Shown one piece after another: positions 41,434 to 49,407 of a stretch of DNA of 56,769 bases. The notes under the pieces were generated by a model that ran no database searches, was not told the DNA's origin, and was given only the letters and a program-made list of their open reading frames with translations. Position 1 is the stretch's first letter. Every line of letters begins with the position of its first letter. Source of the stretch: Desulfuromonas sp. (GTDB lineage: Bacteria; Desulfobacterota; Desulfuromonadia; Desulfuromonadales; Geothermobacteraceae); assembly GCA_002868905.1 (NCBI GenBank), contig PKUA01000064.1, positions 1 through 56,769 of the forward strand, in the 5' to 3' direction. The translations under genes and the position numbers were made by a program.

Positions 41434-42705
41434 GTGGATAAAGGATTGTTTGTTATCACCGTTGCCAGTGAAAAAGGGGGGGTCGGCAAGACCACCATCG
41501 CCACCAACCTCGCTGTCTATCTGAAAGCTTTGCGGGAAGACCTGCCGGTCAGTATTCTTTCCTTCGATAACCATTTTTCCGTCGACAACATGTTTGCAAT
41601 CGGCTCGCATAGTGGCCGCTCGGTGGGGGAATTGTTTGCCGGCGGGCGATTTGCCGACTTGTTGCAGCTGGGTGAATACGGGGTGCAGTTCATGGTCTCC
41701 CAGCGTGACCTGCAGCCTCCGGATGATGACCTGTTCCATCTGCGCCGGTCTTTGCGGGATGAATCGGTGAGTGGTGTTTTGATCATCGATACCCGCCCGA
41801 TTCTCGATTATTTCACCTGCAATGCCCTCAATGTGGCCGACCTGGTGCTGACACCGGTCAAAGATCGTGCTTCCCTGGTGAATGCCTCGGCCCTGCGCGA
41901 GTTTCTGCAGCAAGACGGGGCCGAAGATCGTATCTGGCTGGTACCGAGCCTGATCGACGGGCGTTTGCGCTTGCAGGGAAAGGTCGGTGTCGCGGAGTTC
42001 CTCAGGTTTTCCGGTGAAGAGCGGGGTTTCAAGGTTGCCAATGTCTTCGTCAACAAGAGCCCCAAGGTCGAAGGATTGGCGACCGGGTTCAGCAGCAGGA
42101 TACATCCGGTATTAACCCATGCGCGCGGAACGTCGGTTCATCGACAGTTCAGGCGTCTGGCTGAGTTCATTTTACGTCAACATGCGGAATCGGACCAGCG
42201 GAGAAACACCGGGCCATTGGCGGCGGAAGAGGGGATCAGGGAGCGGCGGCATGAGCATCGGTGTCCGGCTTGCGGTCGAGGTCATGACGGGGACGAAGGG
42301 CACCTGTTTTTCGATGTTCGCAGTCGCCGGGACGGGTTTCTCCATCGGAAGTGTCTTGCTCCCTGGATTGAAAAATTCGCTTTTAATCTGCCGGAAGAGG
42401 GAGCTCTGTTGATTGACCTGCATGGTGCCGGTTGGCTTGGGGAGGATGCCCAGCTCGTGGTGAAGATTCACGACGCCGAAGGAGAGGAGGTTGATCGCGA
42501 AGCCATTTTGACTACATCGATCCGTCGCTGGGAGCCTTTTCTCAAGGGGTTGACGGGCAGGGGGGCGGACGAGTGGATGCATGAAATGGTCTTGATCACC
42601 CTGCAGCCGGGGTCGCCGGACACCTGGTTGGCGGACGAGGGGAAAGAGAGGTTGTCCCGACTGCGGCGCCATGTTCTTCGTCGGAACCGGTCTGATTTGG
42701 CTTGA
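41434..42705 (+). CDS. ParA/MinD-like ATPase with cysteine-rich C-terminal domain
   Basis: Deviant Walker ATPase, 423 aa. The P-loop 'KGGVGKTTIATNLAVYL' (14-30) and Walker B-like 'GVLIIDTRP' (114-122) are clear. The N-terminal 245 residues look like a ParA/MinD/BcsQ fold. The remainder is unusual: 'HRCPACGRGHDGDEGHLFF' with C277, C280 and C307 and nearby histidines suggests a zinc-ribbon-like module, followed by a beta-rich domain. I do not recognise this combination. Start GTG 41434, with GGGAG 8 nt upstream. It lies between an ABC-F gene and a DUF4388-like gene. Role unknown; chemotaxis- or polarity-type positioning is one guess. Confidence 0.7.
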   Translation: MDKGLFVITVASEKGGVGKTTIATNLAVYLKALREDLPVSILSFDNHFSVDNMFAIGSHSGRSVGELFAGGRFADLLQLGEYGVQFMVSQRDLQPPDDDLFHLRRSLRDESVSGVLIIDTRPILDYFTCNALNVADLVLTPVKDRASLVNASALREFLQQDGAEDRIWLVPSLIDGRLRLQGKVGVAEFLRFSGEERGFKVANVFVNKSPKVEGLATGFSSRIHPVLTHARGTSVHRQFRRLAEFILRQHAESDQRRNTGPLAAEEGIRERRHEHRCPACGRGHDGDEGHLFFDVRSRRDGFLHRKCLAPWIEKFAFNLPEEGALLIDLHGAGWLGEDAQLVVKIHDAEGEEVDREAILTTSIRRWEPFLKGLTGRGADEWMHEMVLITLQPGSPDTWLADEGKERLSRLRRHVLRRNRSDLA

Positions 42706-42748
42706 ATGGGAACCCGCCCTGTTGAGGACGGAATGCCGTCAATTTATG

Positions 42749-42777
42749 TTGACAATTTTCTCATGAAGGCCTAAAAA
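42749..42777 (+). promoter_or_regulatory. promoter for the DUF4388-like gene
   Basis: TTGACA (42749-42754), 17-bp spacer, TAAAAA (42772-42777); start of transcription near 42784. Confidence 0.6.
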
Positions 42778-42833
42778 GACGGATTCGGTTTGAGAGGGCG
42801 GGGGAGTTGCGACAGAAGGAGATTTGAAGGGTC

Positions 42834-43787
42834 ATGTTGTTGCTGCCAAAAGGGAATCCGGTCAAGGAGAGCATCGATCCGAGCCGGATCAACATTCCGG
42901 AAGCCTTTGCCAAGCTGGCTCGGAGTTCTTTTACCGGGTATCTCCGGTTTGATACCACACGCGGTACCGGGATTCTTATTTTCAACCGGGGGAGACTGAT
43001 CAGTGCCCTGCTCGAGAGCGGTAGCGGTTCACAGATCGCTTATGACGCCCTGGCAGCGATCTTCGAATGTTCGTTGTCCGGAAATGTCGTCCTGAACATC
43101 TACCGGCTCTCGCCAGAGCTTGCCCTCGGGATCCATGCCTTGCTGCATGGCGATGTCCTTTACCAGGCCCAGGAAGTCAAACTCCTCGATATCAAAGCCT
43201 TGCTCGGCAAATTGAAACAGGACAAGGTGACCGGGTGTCTGAGGATTTACACCCAGGAGCATGTCGCCCTGATATTTTACCGTGAGGGGACGCCGCTTGG
43301 ATTTTTCCATGACGGTTCGACGGAAATCGAAAAGACCGCGGAAAACTCCATGTCGGTCGCCAAGCTGCCTGGTGCGAAAATCGACGTCCTCGCTGCCGTG
43401 GAAGCGGATGAGCAGGATCTTGCCGACTTGTTGACTTCTGGTGATGTCGGGGCAATCTGGGCCAAGGCGAAGCAGGAAATTCTGCAAGAGCGACAGGTCC
43501 GCGACCGGGAGGCGAGTCGAGCGGTCGAAATGCGTGAGGCTGATCGTCGTTCCAAAGTCGAGGAACTGTTCAAATCGGTTGCGACCAAACATATCGGCAA
43601 GATCGGTACGAGCCTGGTCGAGAAGGAATTTGAAAAAACTTTTGTTGGTGAGAGCCTGGTCACGGAAAAGGGCCTGAATGGATTTTACCAGCGGCTCTGC
43701 AAGGCATCAAGGCTGGTCGCCGGGCCGTCCGCTGTCAAGGCGATGCTCGATGAGATGCAGCGTGGGTTCCAGGGGTTGGGGAAGTAA
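42834..43787 (+). CDS. DUF4388-like (PATAN-type) protein
   Basis: Protein of 317 aa. The N-terminal part ('FAKLARSSFTGYLRFDTTRGTGILIFNRGRLISALLES', in residues 24-62) reads like the DUF4388/PATAN domain that occurs in deltaproteobacterial signalling proteins linked to gliding, type IV pili and response regulators. A second, similar strand-turn-strand block occurs at about 125-160 ('KLKQDKVTGCLRIYTQEHVALIFYREGTPLGFF'). The C-terminal third is helical and charged ('KQEILQERQVRDREASRAVEMREADRRSKVEELF'), probably coiled coil. No catalytic motif is seen. AGAAGGAG lies upstream. The membrane protein gene follows after 74 nt. Confidence 0.6.
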   Translation: MLLLPKGNPVKESIDPSRINIPEAFAKLARSSFTGYLRFDTTRGTGILIFNRGRLISALLESGSGSQIAYDALAAIFECSLSGNVVLNIYRLSPELALGIHALLHGDVLYQAQEVKLLDIKALLGKLKQDKVTGCLRIYTQEHVALIFYREGTPLGFFHDGSTEIEKTAENSMSVAKLPGAKIDVLAAVEADEQDLADLLTSGDVGAIWAKAKQEILQERQVRDREASRAVEMREADRRSKVEELFKSVATKHIGKIGTSLVEKEFEKTFVGESLVTEKGLNGFYQRLCKASRLVAGPSAVKAMLDEMQRGFQGLGK

Positions 43788-43861
43788 AAGGGCTGAACCG
43801 CTCTGCCGGTTGGACAACAAGGAACCGTAGCGATTGACGGTCCTGTTTTAGGAGGTTCGTG

Positions 43862-44554
43862 ATGAATTGGGATATCATCCAGTTGACGTTCTGGCTGATC
43901 GCCGGACTGGTTTCCTTTTATTTCAGCATCGGCAATGCCCGCGTCTGGACCAGTATCGCCGTCGGTTTCGGTTTTATTTTGATCGGTCAGTTGATTCCAC
44001 AGGCCATGCCCTACCTTCCCGGTTTGGAAATTCCCCAGGTTGAAGCGATGGGGTACATTGTCGGAACAATTTCGATTCTGGTGATGACCCACGGATTCCA
44101 GGAGTATTACATTTTTTCCCGGACCCTGGAGTTGGAGGGGAACAAGATTGCCGTCTACCTGGTGACCCTTGGTGTCACGGCCTGTTCTTTCGTTTTTATT
44201 CTGATCAACCCCGAGCCCGACCAGCGGACCCTGGAGATTATCAGGGTGGTGGAAAACGTGAACTGGGTGTTTCTGTCGTTGATCAACATCGACCTGATCC
44301 GCAAAATTTGTCAGAATATCAAAGATAGTCCTATCAGCAGGGGGTTCGCCGCTTTCATCCTGGTTTTCGTTTTCATCTTCATCTGGCGGGGCTCGGAACT
44401 TTACATCCAGGTTTACAACCTGTCTGATCCGGTTGTCGCTTCACATTTCCCGTTCCGCTACCAGCTCTCCCTGTTGTGCCAGAATGTCGGCAACCTGCTG
44501 GCGGGTTTGTCAGTCGGCGGGACCTTCTTATTCCTTGCCAGGTTGTTGCGTTAG
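43862..44554 (+). CDS. polytopic membrane protein of unknown function
   Basis: Protein of 230 aa with about seven hydrophobic segments spread along its length ('IIQLTFWLIAGLVSFYFSI', 'SIAVGFGFILIGQLIP', 'GYIVGTISILVMTHGF', 'VYLVTLGVTACSFVFILI', 'WVFLSLINIDLI', 'AAFILVFVFIFIWRG', 'GNLLAGLSVGGTFLFLARLL'). No transporter or enzyme motif is recognised. AGGAGG lies 6 nt before the ATG at 43862. Grouped with the ParA-like and DUF4388-like genes on the same strand, which suggests a membrane partner; that is inference. Confidence 0.65.
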   Translation: MNWDIIQLTFWLIAGLVSFYFSIGNARVWTSIAVGFGFILIGQLIPQAMPYLPGLEIPQVEAMGYIVGTISILVMTHGFQEYYIFSRTLELEGNKIAVYLVTLGVTACSFVFILINPEPDQRTLEIIRVVENVNWVFLSLINIDLIRKICQNIKDSPISRGFAAFILVFVFIFIWRGSELYIQVYNLSDPVVASHFPFRYQLSLLCQNVGNLLAGLSVGGTFLFLARLLR

Positions 44555-44620
44555 GCAGGATTGGCTTAGTCGCTGCCTGCTGCCTGAACCGACCATCCGG
44601 CGTATCGGGACAGTCCGCGC

Positions 44621-45598
44621 GTGAAGCTGTTTTTTTTCGGCACATCTTCCGGTAAGCCGACCCGCAGTCGTAACGTTGCCGGGGCGGCACTCTCCTTTGC
44701 CAACCGGTCTGGCTGGTACCTGATCGATTGCGGGGAAGGGACCCAGCAGCAGATCCTCCGCTCCCCTTATTCCTTGCACGATCTGCGCGCCGTATTCATT
44801 ACCCATGTCCATGGAGACCACTGTTTCGGCCTGCCCGGCCTGCTCGGCAGCGCCGCTCTCGGAAATCGACGCGCGCCTCTCAGCATTATCGCGCCGCGGT
44901 CGTTGCGGGAGTTGATCGAGGTTTCTCTTCGCTGCACCCATCTGAACCTCAGCTTTCGTTGGGAATTTCAGGATGTCGAGGGACGGGAGTTGGTTTTCAA
45001 GGATCACGGTGTCGAGGTGACCCGGCATGTTCTCTCGCACCGGGTGCCATCTTATGCTTATCGCTTCGTCGAGCAGGGGATGAAAAAGAGACTGGACGTG
45101 TCGGAGTTGGTGCGCCGTCTGGTGCCCCGTGGTCCGTTATGGGGACGATTGCAGGAGGGGGAGGATGTCCGGCTCGAAAATGGCGAAACCGTCAGGAGTG
45201 GCGAGGTGACGCTGGAAAAATGGCCACGGCGCCGTGTCGTCATGGCTGGCGATAACGATTCCCCCGGATTGTTACGTGAAGCGTGCGCCGAAGCGGACCT
45301 CCTGGTACACGAAGCGACTTTTACCGAAGCGCTCAGGCGCTCGCTGCCCAGCGATTTCGGACACTGTTCGGCCGCTGAAGTGGCACGGTTCGCCGAAGCG
45401 ATCAACTTGCCGAACCTTGTCCTGACTCATTTCAGTGCCCGCTTCCGTGAATCAGGTGGAGCCCGTTTCCCCCTCAGTCAGCTGTTCGAGGATGCTCGCC
45501 GCTACTACGGCGGCAATTTGCTGTTAGCTCGGGACCTGACCGGCTATCGGCTTGGGTGCGATGGGATATTGCGTCAGGAGATGGAATCTTCCCCGTAA
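44621..45598 (+). CDS. rnz: ribonuclease Z
   Basis: Metallo-beta-lactamase-fold endonuclease that trims tRNA 3' ends, 325 aa. The zinc motif HxHxDH is 'THVHGDHCFGLPGLL' (H62, H64, D66, H67). The family start 'FFGTSSGKPTRSRNVAG' and the region 'LSHRVPSYAYRF' are present. Further ligands are in 'VMAGDNDSP', 'LVHEATF' and 'LTHFSARF'. Start GTG 44621. It ends 3 bp before the convergent OmpA-like gene. Confidence 0.88.
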   Translation: MKLFFFGTSSGKPTRSRNVAGAALSFANRSGWYLIDCGEGTQQQILRSPYSLHDLRAVFITHVHGDHCFGLPGLLGSAALGNRRAPLSIIAPRSLRELIEVSLRCTHLNLSFRWEFQDVEGRELVFKDHGVEVTRHVLSHRVPSYAYRFVEQGMKKRLDVSELVRRLVPRGPLWGRLQEGEDVRLENGETVRSGEVTLEKWPRRRVVMAGDNDSPGLLREACAEADLLVHEATFTEALRRSLPSDFGHCSAAEVARFAEAINLPNLVLTHFSARFRESGGARFPLSQLFEDARRYYGGNLLLARDLTGYRLGCDGILRQEMESSP

Positions 45599-45601
45599 TG
45601 C

Positions 45602-46498
45602 TCACTCATCCGATTGTACGAAACGCCCGTCGCGTGGTACCAGGACGATTTGAATGCGGCGGTTCTGCTCTCGGCCCTTCGCCGTCGTATTGGCTGCAAC
45701 CGGACGGTATTCGCCGTAGCCGGCCACTGCGAGGCGCTCGCCGGGGATGCCGACCTTTTTTTGCAGGACATGGACGACATTGGCCGCCCGGGCGGTTGAG
45801 AGCTCCCAGTTGGTCGGGAACTTATCGACCAGGCGGGAACTGATCGGAACGTTGTCGGTGTGCCCCTCGACCTGGATCACTTTTCCTTCACTCTGTTTCA
45901 GAATGTCGCCGACGCGCAGCAACACCTTGAGACCGCCCGGCTTGACCTCAGCCTTGCCCGAGTCGAACAATATCCGTTCGACCAGGTTGACGGTCAGGCG
46001 TCCTTGTAGATTCGAAATTGTGACTTCGCCACGATCTATTTCCTCCTCAAGTTTTCCGACCAGTTGATCGTAGGTTTTCTTGATCTTGGCGAGGCGGGCT
46101 TCGCGGGCAATTCGCTCCCGCTCGATCTGTTTTTCAAGCTCGCTCTGTCCGGATCGGAGCTGAGTAATTTGGCGAGCGCTGAGTTCAGCATTGGCTCTGG
46201 CCGCCTGTTGCTGTTCGCTCAGGGCTTTTTCGAGGCGTTGGAGATTCCCGTATTGAAGGTCGATATCCGCGTTGGCATTGGCGAGATCACCTTGACACGC
46301 TTCGAGGTCGGACCGCAGCCGTTGGCGAATTTGTTCCAGTTCAACCTTGTCGCGGGCGAGGTCGTTGGCAATGGCAGCCTGTTCGCGCATAGTGGTTTCG
46401 GCAGCTGAGGTTTTGGCCAATTGCTCATCGAATTGTTGCTGGCTGACGCATCCCGCACAGATCGAAAGGGTGACGAACAGAAGATATATATGACGCAT
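45602..46498 (-). CDS. OmpA-family lipoprotein with coiled coil
   Basis: Protein of 298 aa. The signal peptide ends at the atypical lipobox CAGC (Cys17). A long coiled coil (about 25-150) rich in Gln, Glu, Arg and Ala is followed by a peptidoglycan-binding OmpA/MotB domain (about 165-290): 'ILFDSGKAEVKPGGLKVL', 'VEGHTDNVPISS', 'NWELSTARAANVV', 'YGEYRPVAANTTAKGREQNRRIQI'. It likely tethers a membrane complex to the cell wall. Convergent with rnz. Upstream of its start (46499-46600) lies the divergent gap before nadC. Confidence 0.88.
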   Translation of the reverse strand: MRHIYLLFVTLSICAGCVSQQQFDEQLAKTSAAETTMREQAAIANDLARDKVELEQIRQRLRSDLEACQGDLANANADIDLQYGNLQRLEKALSEQQQAARANAELSARQITQLRSGQSELEKQIERERIAREARLAKIKKTYDQLVGKLEEEIDRGEVTISNLQGRLTVNLVERILFDSGKAEVKPGGLKVLLRVGDILKQSEGKVIQVEGHTDNVPISSRLVDKFPTNWELSTARAANVVHVLQKKVGIPGERLAVAGYGEYRPVAANTTAKGREQNRRIQIVLVPRDGRFVQSDE

Positions 46499-46600
46499 AC
46501 AGTGCTCCCCGGGTAGGAGTTAACGTAAAGGCTGTGCTATTACAGCAGAAAATTTATCGCGTGACCAGCCTTGAAAGCGAGAAGTGGATGTTCTTTTCAT

Positions 46601-46630
46601 TTGCGGCTTGGATTTCAGGTGTGATATAAA
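46601..46630 (+). promoter_or_regulatory. possible promoter for nadC-birA-coaX
   Basis: TTGCGG (46601-46606), 18-bp spacer, TATAAA (46625-46630). Start of transcription near 46637, just upstream of the nadC ribosome-binding site AGGAGG (46650-46655). Confidence 0.45.
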
Positions 46631-46664
46631 GACGTATTTTCAATATGTTAGGAGGCTTGAGAGG

Positions 46665-47486
46665 ATGAACGTCAAGCAATTGGTGCAGCAGGCGCTGGCC
46701 GAAGATATCGGTCCCGGTGATGTCACCACCGAAGCGACGATCGAACCCGGCAGCCAGGCCCGGGCCGACCTGGTCGCCAAGGAAGAGTTCGTTGTTGCTG
46801 GTCTGGACGTGGTGCGTGAGGTGTTTTTTCAACTGAACAGCCAGGTCGCTTTTGAGCCTCTGCTGCAGGAGGGTCACCTGGCCCAGCGTGGAGAAGTTCT
46901 CGCCTGGATCAAGGGAGATGCCCGGAGCCTTCTGCAGGGGGAGCGGGTTGCCCTGAACCTGTTGCAGAGGCTGTGCGGTGTGGCGACTTTGACCCGCCGT
47001 TTCGTCGATGAAGTCGAGGGGACCTCCGTCCGGATTGTCGATACGCGAAAGACGACACCCGGACTCCGGCAACTTGAAAAATACGCGGTCCGGGTCGGTG
47101 GCGGATTCAATCATCGTCACTCGCTTTATGACGGCATTCTGATCAAGGAAAATCACGTTGTCGCCGCCGGCGGCATTGCCAGCGCCGTTGAACGGGCCAG
47201 GCGGCACGCTTCTCACCTGATGAAAGTCGAGATCGAGGTGCGGGATATCGATGAGGTCCGCCAGGCGCTTGCGGCCGGGGCCGAGGTTTTGCTGCTTGAC
47301 AATATGAGTTGTGAGCAGCTGCGCGAGGCGGTGGCCGAGATCGACGGCCGGGCCATGACCGAAGCTTCGGGAGGGGTGAACCTGGAGACGGTGCGCGATA
47401 TCGCGGAGACCGGCGTTGACCTCATTTCTGTCGGCGCTTTGACCCATTCCTATCGCGCTGTCGATATCTCCATGTTGTTTCAGTAG
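46665..47486 (+). CDS. nadC: nicotinate-nucleotide pyrophosphorylase (NadC)
   Basis: Quinolinate phosphoribosyltransferase of NAD biosynthesis, 273 aa: quinolinate + PRPP to nicotinate mononucleotide + CO2. Motifs: 'EDIGPGDVTTEATI', 'LNLLQRLCGVATLTRRFV', 'DTRKTTPGLRQLEKYAVRVGGGFNHRHSLYD', 'ILIKENHV', 'LLDNMS', 'EASGGVNLETVRDIAETGVDLISVGALTHS'. The frame opens at 46584, but the ATG at 46665 follows AGGAGG by 9 nt. First gene of a three-gene cofactor cluster; birA starts 11 nt downstream. Confidence 0.95.
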   Translation: MNVKQLVQQALAEDIGPGDVTTEATIEPGSQARADLVAKEEFVVAGLDVVREVFFQLNSQVAFEPLLQEGHLAQRGEVLAWIKGDARSLLQGERVALNLLQRLCGVATLTRRFVDEVEGTSVRIVDTRKTTPGLRQLEKYAVRVGGGFNHRHSLYDGILIKENHVVAAGGIASAVERARRHASHLMKVEIEVRDIDEVRQALAAGAEVLLLDNMSCEQLREAVAEIDGRAMTEASGGVNLETVRDIAETGVDLISVGALTHSYRAVDISMLFQ

Positions 47487-47497
47487 AGGGGCTTGAC

Positions 47498-48484
47498 GTG
47501 ACCACATCCACCACGAGAGAATTCAACCTGCTGAACCTGTTGCGAAACGGCTCCGGCGGGTGGATCAGTGGTGCAGAATTGAGTCGGCAACTCGGAATCT
47601 CGCGTGCGGCTGTCTGGAAGCAGATCGAGCAGCTGCGCCAGGAGGGCTTCCGCATCGAGGCACAGAAATCGAAGGGGTATCGATTGCTCGCCATGCCGGA
47701 GGAGTTGACGGAAGCCGCCCTGACCATGGGCCAGGTCCTGCCGATCGTCGGCCGACGGGTGATAACCCTTGGAAAGACCGATTCAACCAATCTGCAGGCG
47801 GCCACCCTCGGTGCAGAAGGCGAGGCGGAGGGAACGGTCGTTTTCGCAGACAGCCAATCGGCCGGCAAGGGGCGCCGCGGTCGCACCTGGTGTTCGCCTC
47901 CCGGAACCAATCTCTACCTCTCCCTGTTGCTCCGTCCTGCCATTGCCCCCTGGGACGCACCACAGTTGACCTTCCTTTCGGCCGTCGCCGCCGCGCGGGC
48001 GCTCCGCAACGTCAGTCGGCTGCCGATCACGGTCAAGTGGCCGAACGATCTGCTGGTCAACGGTCGCAAGGTCGCCGGAATGCTCAACGAGATGCAGGCC
48101 GAGTCCGAGCAGGTCGGCTGGGTGGTCCTCGGTATCGGTATCAATGTCAATATGCGCCGGGAGCAGTTCCCGGAGGACCTTCGCTACCCGGCGACCTCTC
48201 TTGCGCTTGAGGTAGGCGAGGACGTTTCACGTCTCGCCATCGCCCGGGAGTTGCTGGCCGAACTCGACCGGGCTTATGCCGTTTACCTCCGGGACGGTTT
48301 CGCCCCGATTCGCTCTGCCTGGCTCGAACTGTTTCCGTTTGTCGACCGGCTGGTCGAAATCTCCGGGGCCGGTGAGACGGTGAGCGGACGGGTGACCGGC
48401 GTTGATGGTGACGGAGCCCTGCTGTTGGTCGACGACAGGGGGAAAGAATTACGAATACTCAGCGGGGACGTTCGGCCGCTTTGA
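47498..48484 (+). CDS. birA: biotin-protein ligase / biotin operon repressor BirA
   Basis: Biotin-[acetyl-CoA carboxylase] ligase with an N-terminal DNA-binding domain, 328 aa. The winged helix-turn-helix is at about 10-65 ('[30 protein letters not shown]'). The ligase core has '[23 protein letters not shown]' and '[17 protein letters not shown]', and the C-terminal SH3-like domain has '[19 protein letters not shown]'. The start is GTG 47498; no strong ribosome-binding site, consistent with coupling to nadC. Confidence 0.94.
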   Translation: MTTSTTREFNLLNLLRNGSGGWISGAELSRQLGISRAAVWKQIEQLRQEGFRIEAQKSKGYRLLAMPEELTEAALTMGQVLPIVGRRVITLGKTDSTNLQAATLGAEGEAEGTVVFADSQSAGKGRRGRTWCSPPGTNLYLSLLLRPAIAPWDAPQLTFLSAVAAARALRNVSRLPITVKWPNDLLVNGRKVAGMLNEMQAESEQVGWVVLGIGINVNMRREQFPEDLRYPATSLALEVGEDVSRLAIARELLAELDRAYAVYLRDGFAPIRSAWLELFPFVDRLVEISGAGETVSGRVTGVDGDGALLLVDDRGKELRILSGDVRPL

Positions 48485-48518
48485 CCGGTATCGACCGGTC
48501 GGTTTAAAGGAAACCAGC

Positions 48519-49292
48519 ATGCTGCTTGTCATTGATGTCGGCAATACCAACACGGTTCTCGGCCTGTTTCAGGAGGATCGGCTCGTCAGGGATTGGCGGA
48601 TAGCGACCGATATCAACAGAACCGTCGATGAACATGCGGTCCTGTTCCGTCAGCTCTTCGCCATTTCCGACCTCGAGTTGACAGCGGTCAGCGGGATCAT
48701 CATCTCCTGCGTCGTTCCTCCCCTGCTCGCCCCTCTCGAGGCTCTCGGGCAAACCTATTTCAATGTCAAGCCGTGTGTGGTCGGTCCCGGTATCAAGACC
48801 GGCATGCCGATCAAGTACGACAACCCCAGGGAGGTCGGGGCCGACCGGATTGTCAATGCGGTCGCCGCCTTTGAGCGGTATCGTCGCAGCCTGATCGTTG
48901 TCGATTTCGGAACGGCCACCACGTTCGATTACATCTCCGCCCAGGGGGAATACGTCGGCGGCGCCATCTCACCGGGTCTGGTGGTCGCTACCGAAGCCCT
49001 GATTCAACGTGCGAGCAAGCTCCCGAAGGTGGAGATCCTGCAGCCCCCCGCCGTGATCGCCAGGAACACGGTCAACAGTATTCAGTCAGGGATTTTTCAC
49101 GGTTACGTCGGTCTCGTTGACGGCATTATCAGGAAGATGCGGGAAGAAGCCGGCGAAACGGCTTTTGCCGTGGCGACAGGAGGGAATGCCCGGTTGGTTG
49201 CCGCGGGATCGGAAACGATCGACGAGATCGAGCCGAACCTGACCCTTGAGGGGCTGAAAATTATTTACAATCGGAACAAAACCGGGTTTTGA
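48519..49292 (+). CDS. coaX: type III pantothenate kinase
   Basis: First enzyme of coenzyme A synthesis, the potassium-dependent CoaX type, 257 aa. Motifs: '[14 protein letters not shown]' (phosphate 1), '[15 protein letters not shown]', '[14 protein letters not shown]', 'GGAISPGL', 'TGGNARL'. AAAGG lies 8 nt before the ATG at 48519; the open frame from 48402 overlaps birA and is not used. The stop codon overlaps the -35 box of the next gene's promoter. Confidence 0.95.
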   Translation: MLLVIDVGNTNTVLGLFQEDRLVRDWRIATDINRTVDEHAVLFRQLFAISDLELTAVSGIIISCVVPPLLAPLEALGQTYFNVKPCVVGPGIKTGMPIKYDNPREVGADRIVNAVAAFERYRRSLIVVDFGTATTFDYISAQGEYVGGAISPGLVVATEALIQRASKLPKVEILQPPAVIARNTVNSIQSGIFHGYVGLVDGIIRKMREEAGETAFAVATGGNARLVAAGSETIDEIEPNLTLEGLKIIYNRNKTGF

Positions 49293-49317
49293 CAGCTTTT
49301 CGGAGCGGTGCTAGTAT
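49289..49317 (+). promoter_or_regulatory. strong promoter for the EF-G-like gene
   Basis: TTGACA (49289-49294), 17-bp spacer, TAGTAT (49312-49317), with TGC before the -10. Transcription would begin near 49324, leaving an 84-nt leader containing GGCC-AAAGAC-GGCC. Confidence 0.65.
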
Positions 49318-49407
49318 TCCAAGTTATGTTGACATGTTGGCCAAAGACGGCCTGGTCTTGAAAGTTGATATTCAAGAGCCCGCGTAGACGGGTCGAAAGG
49401 AGCGGTA

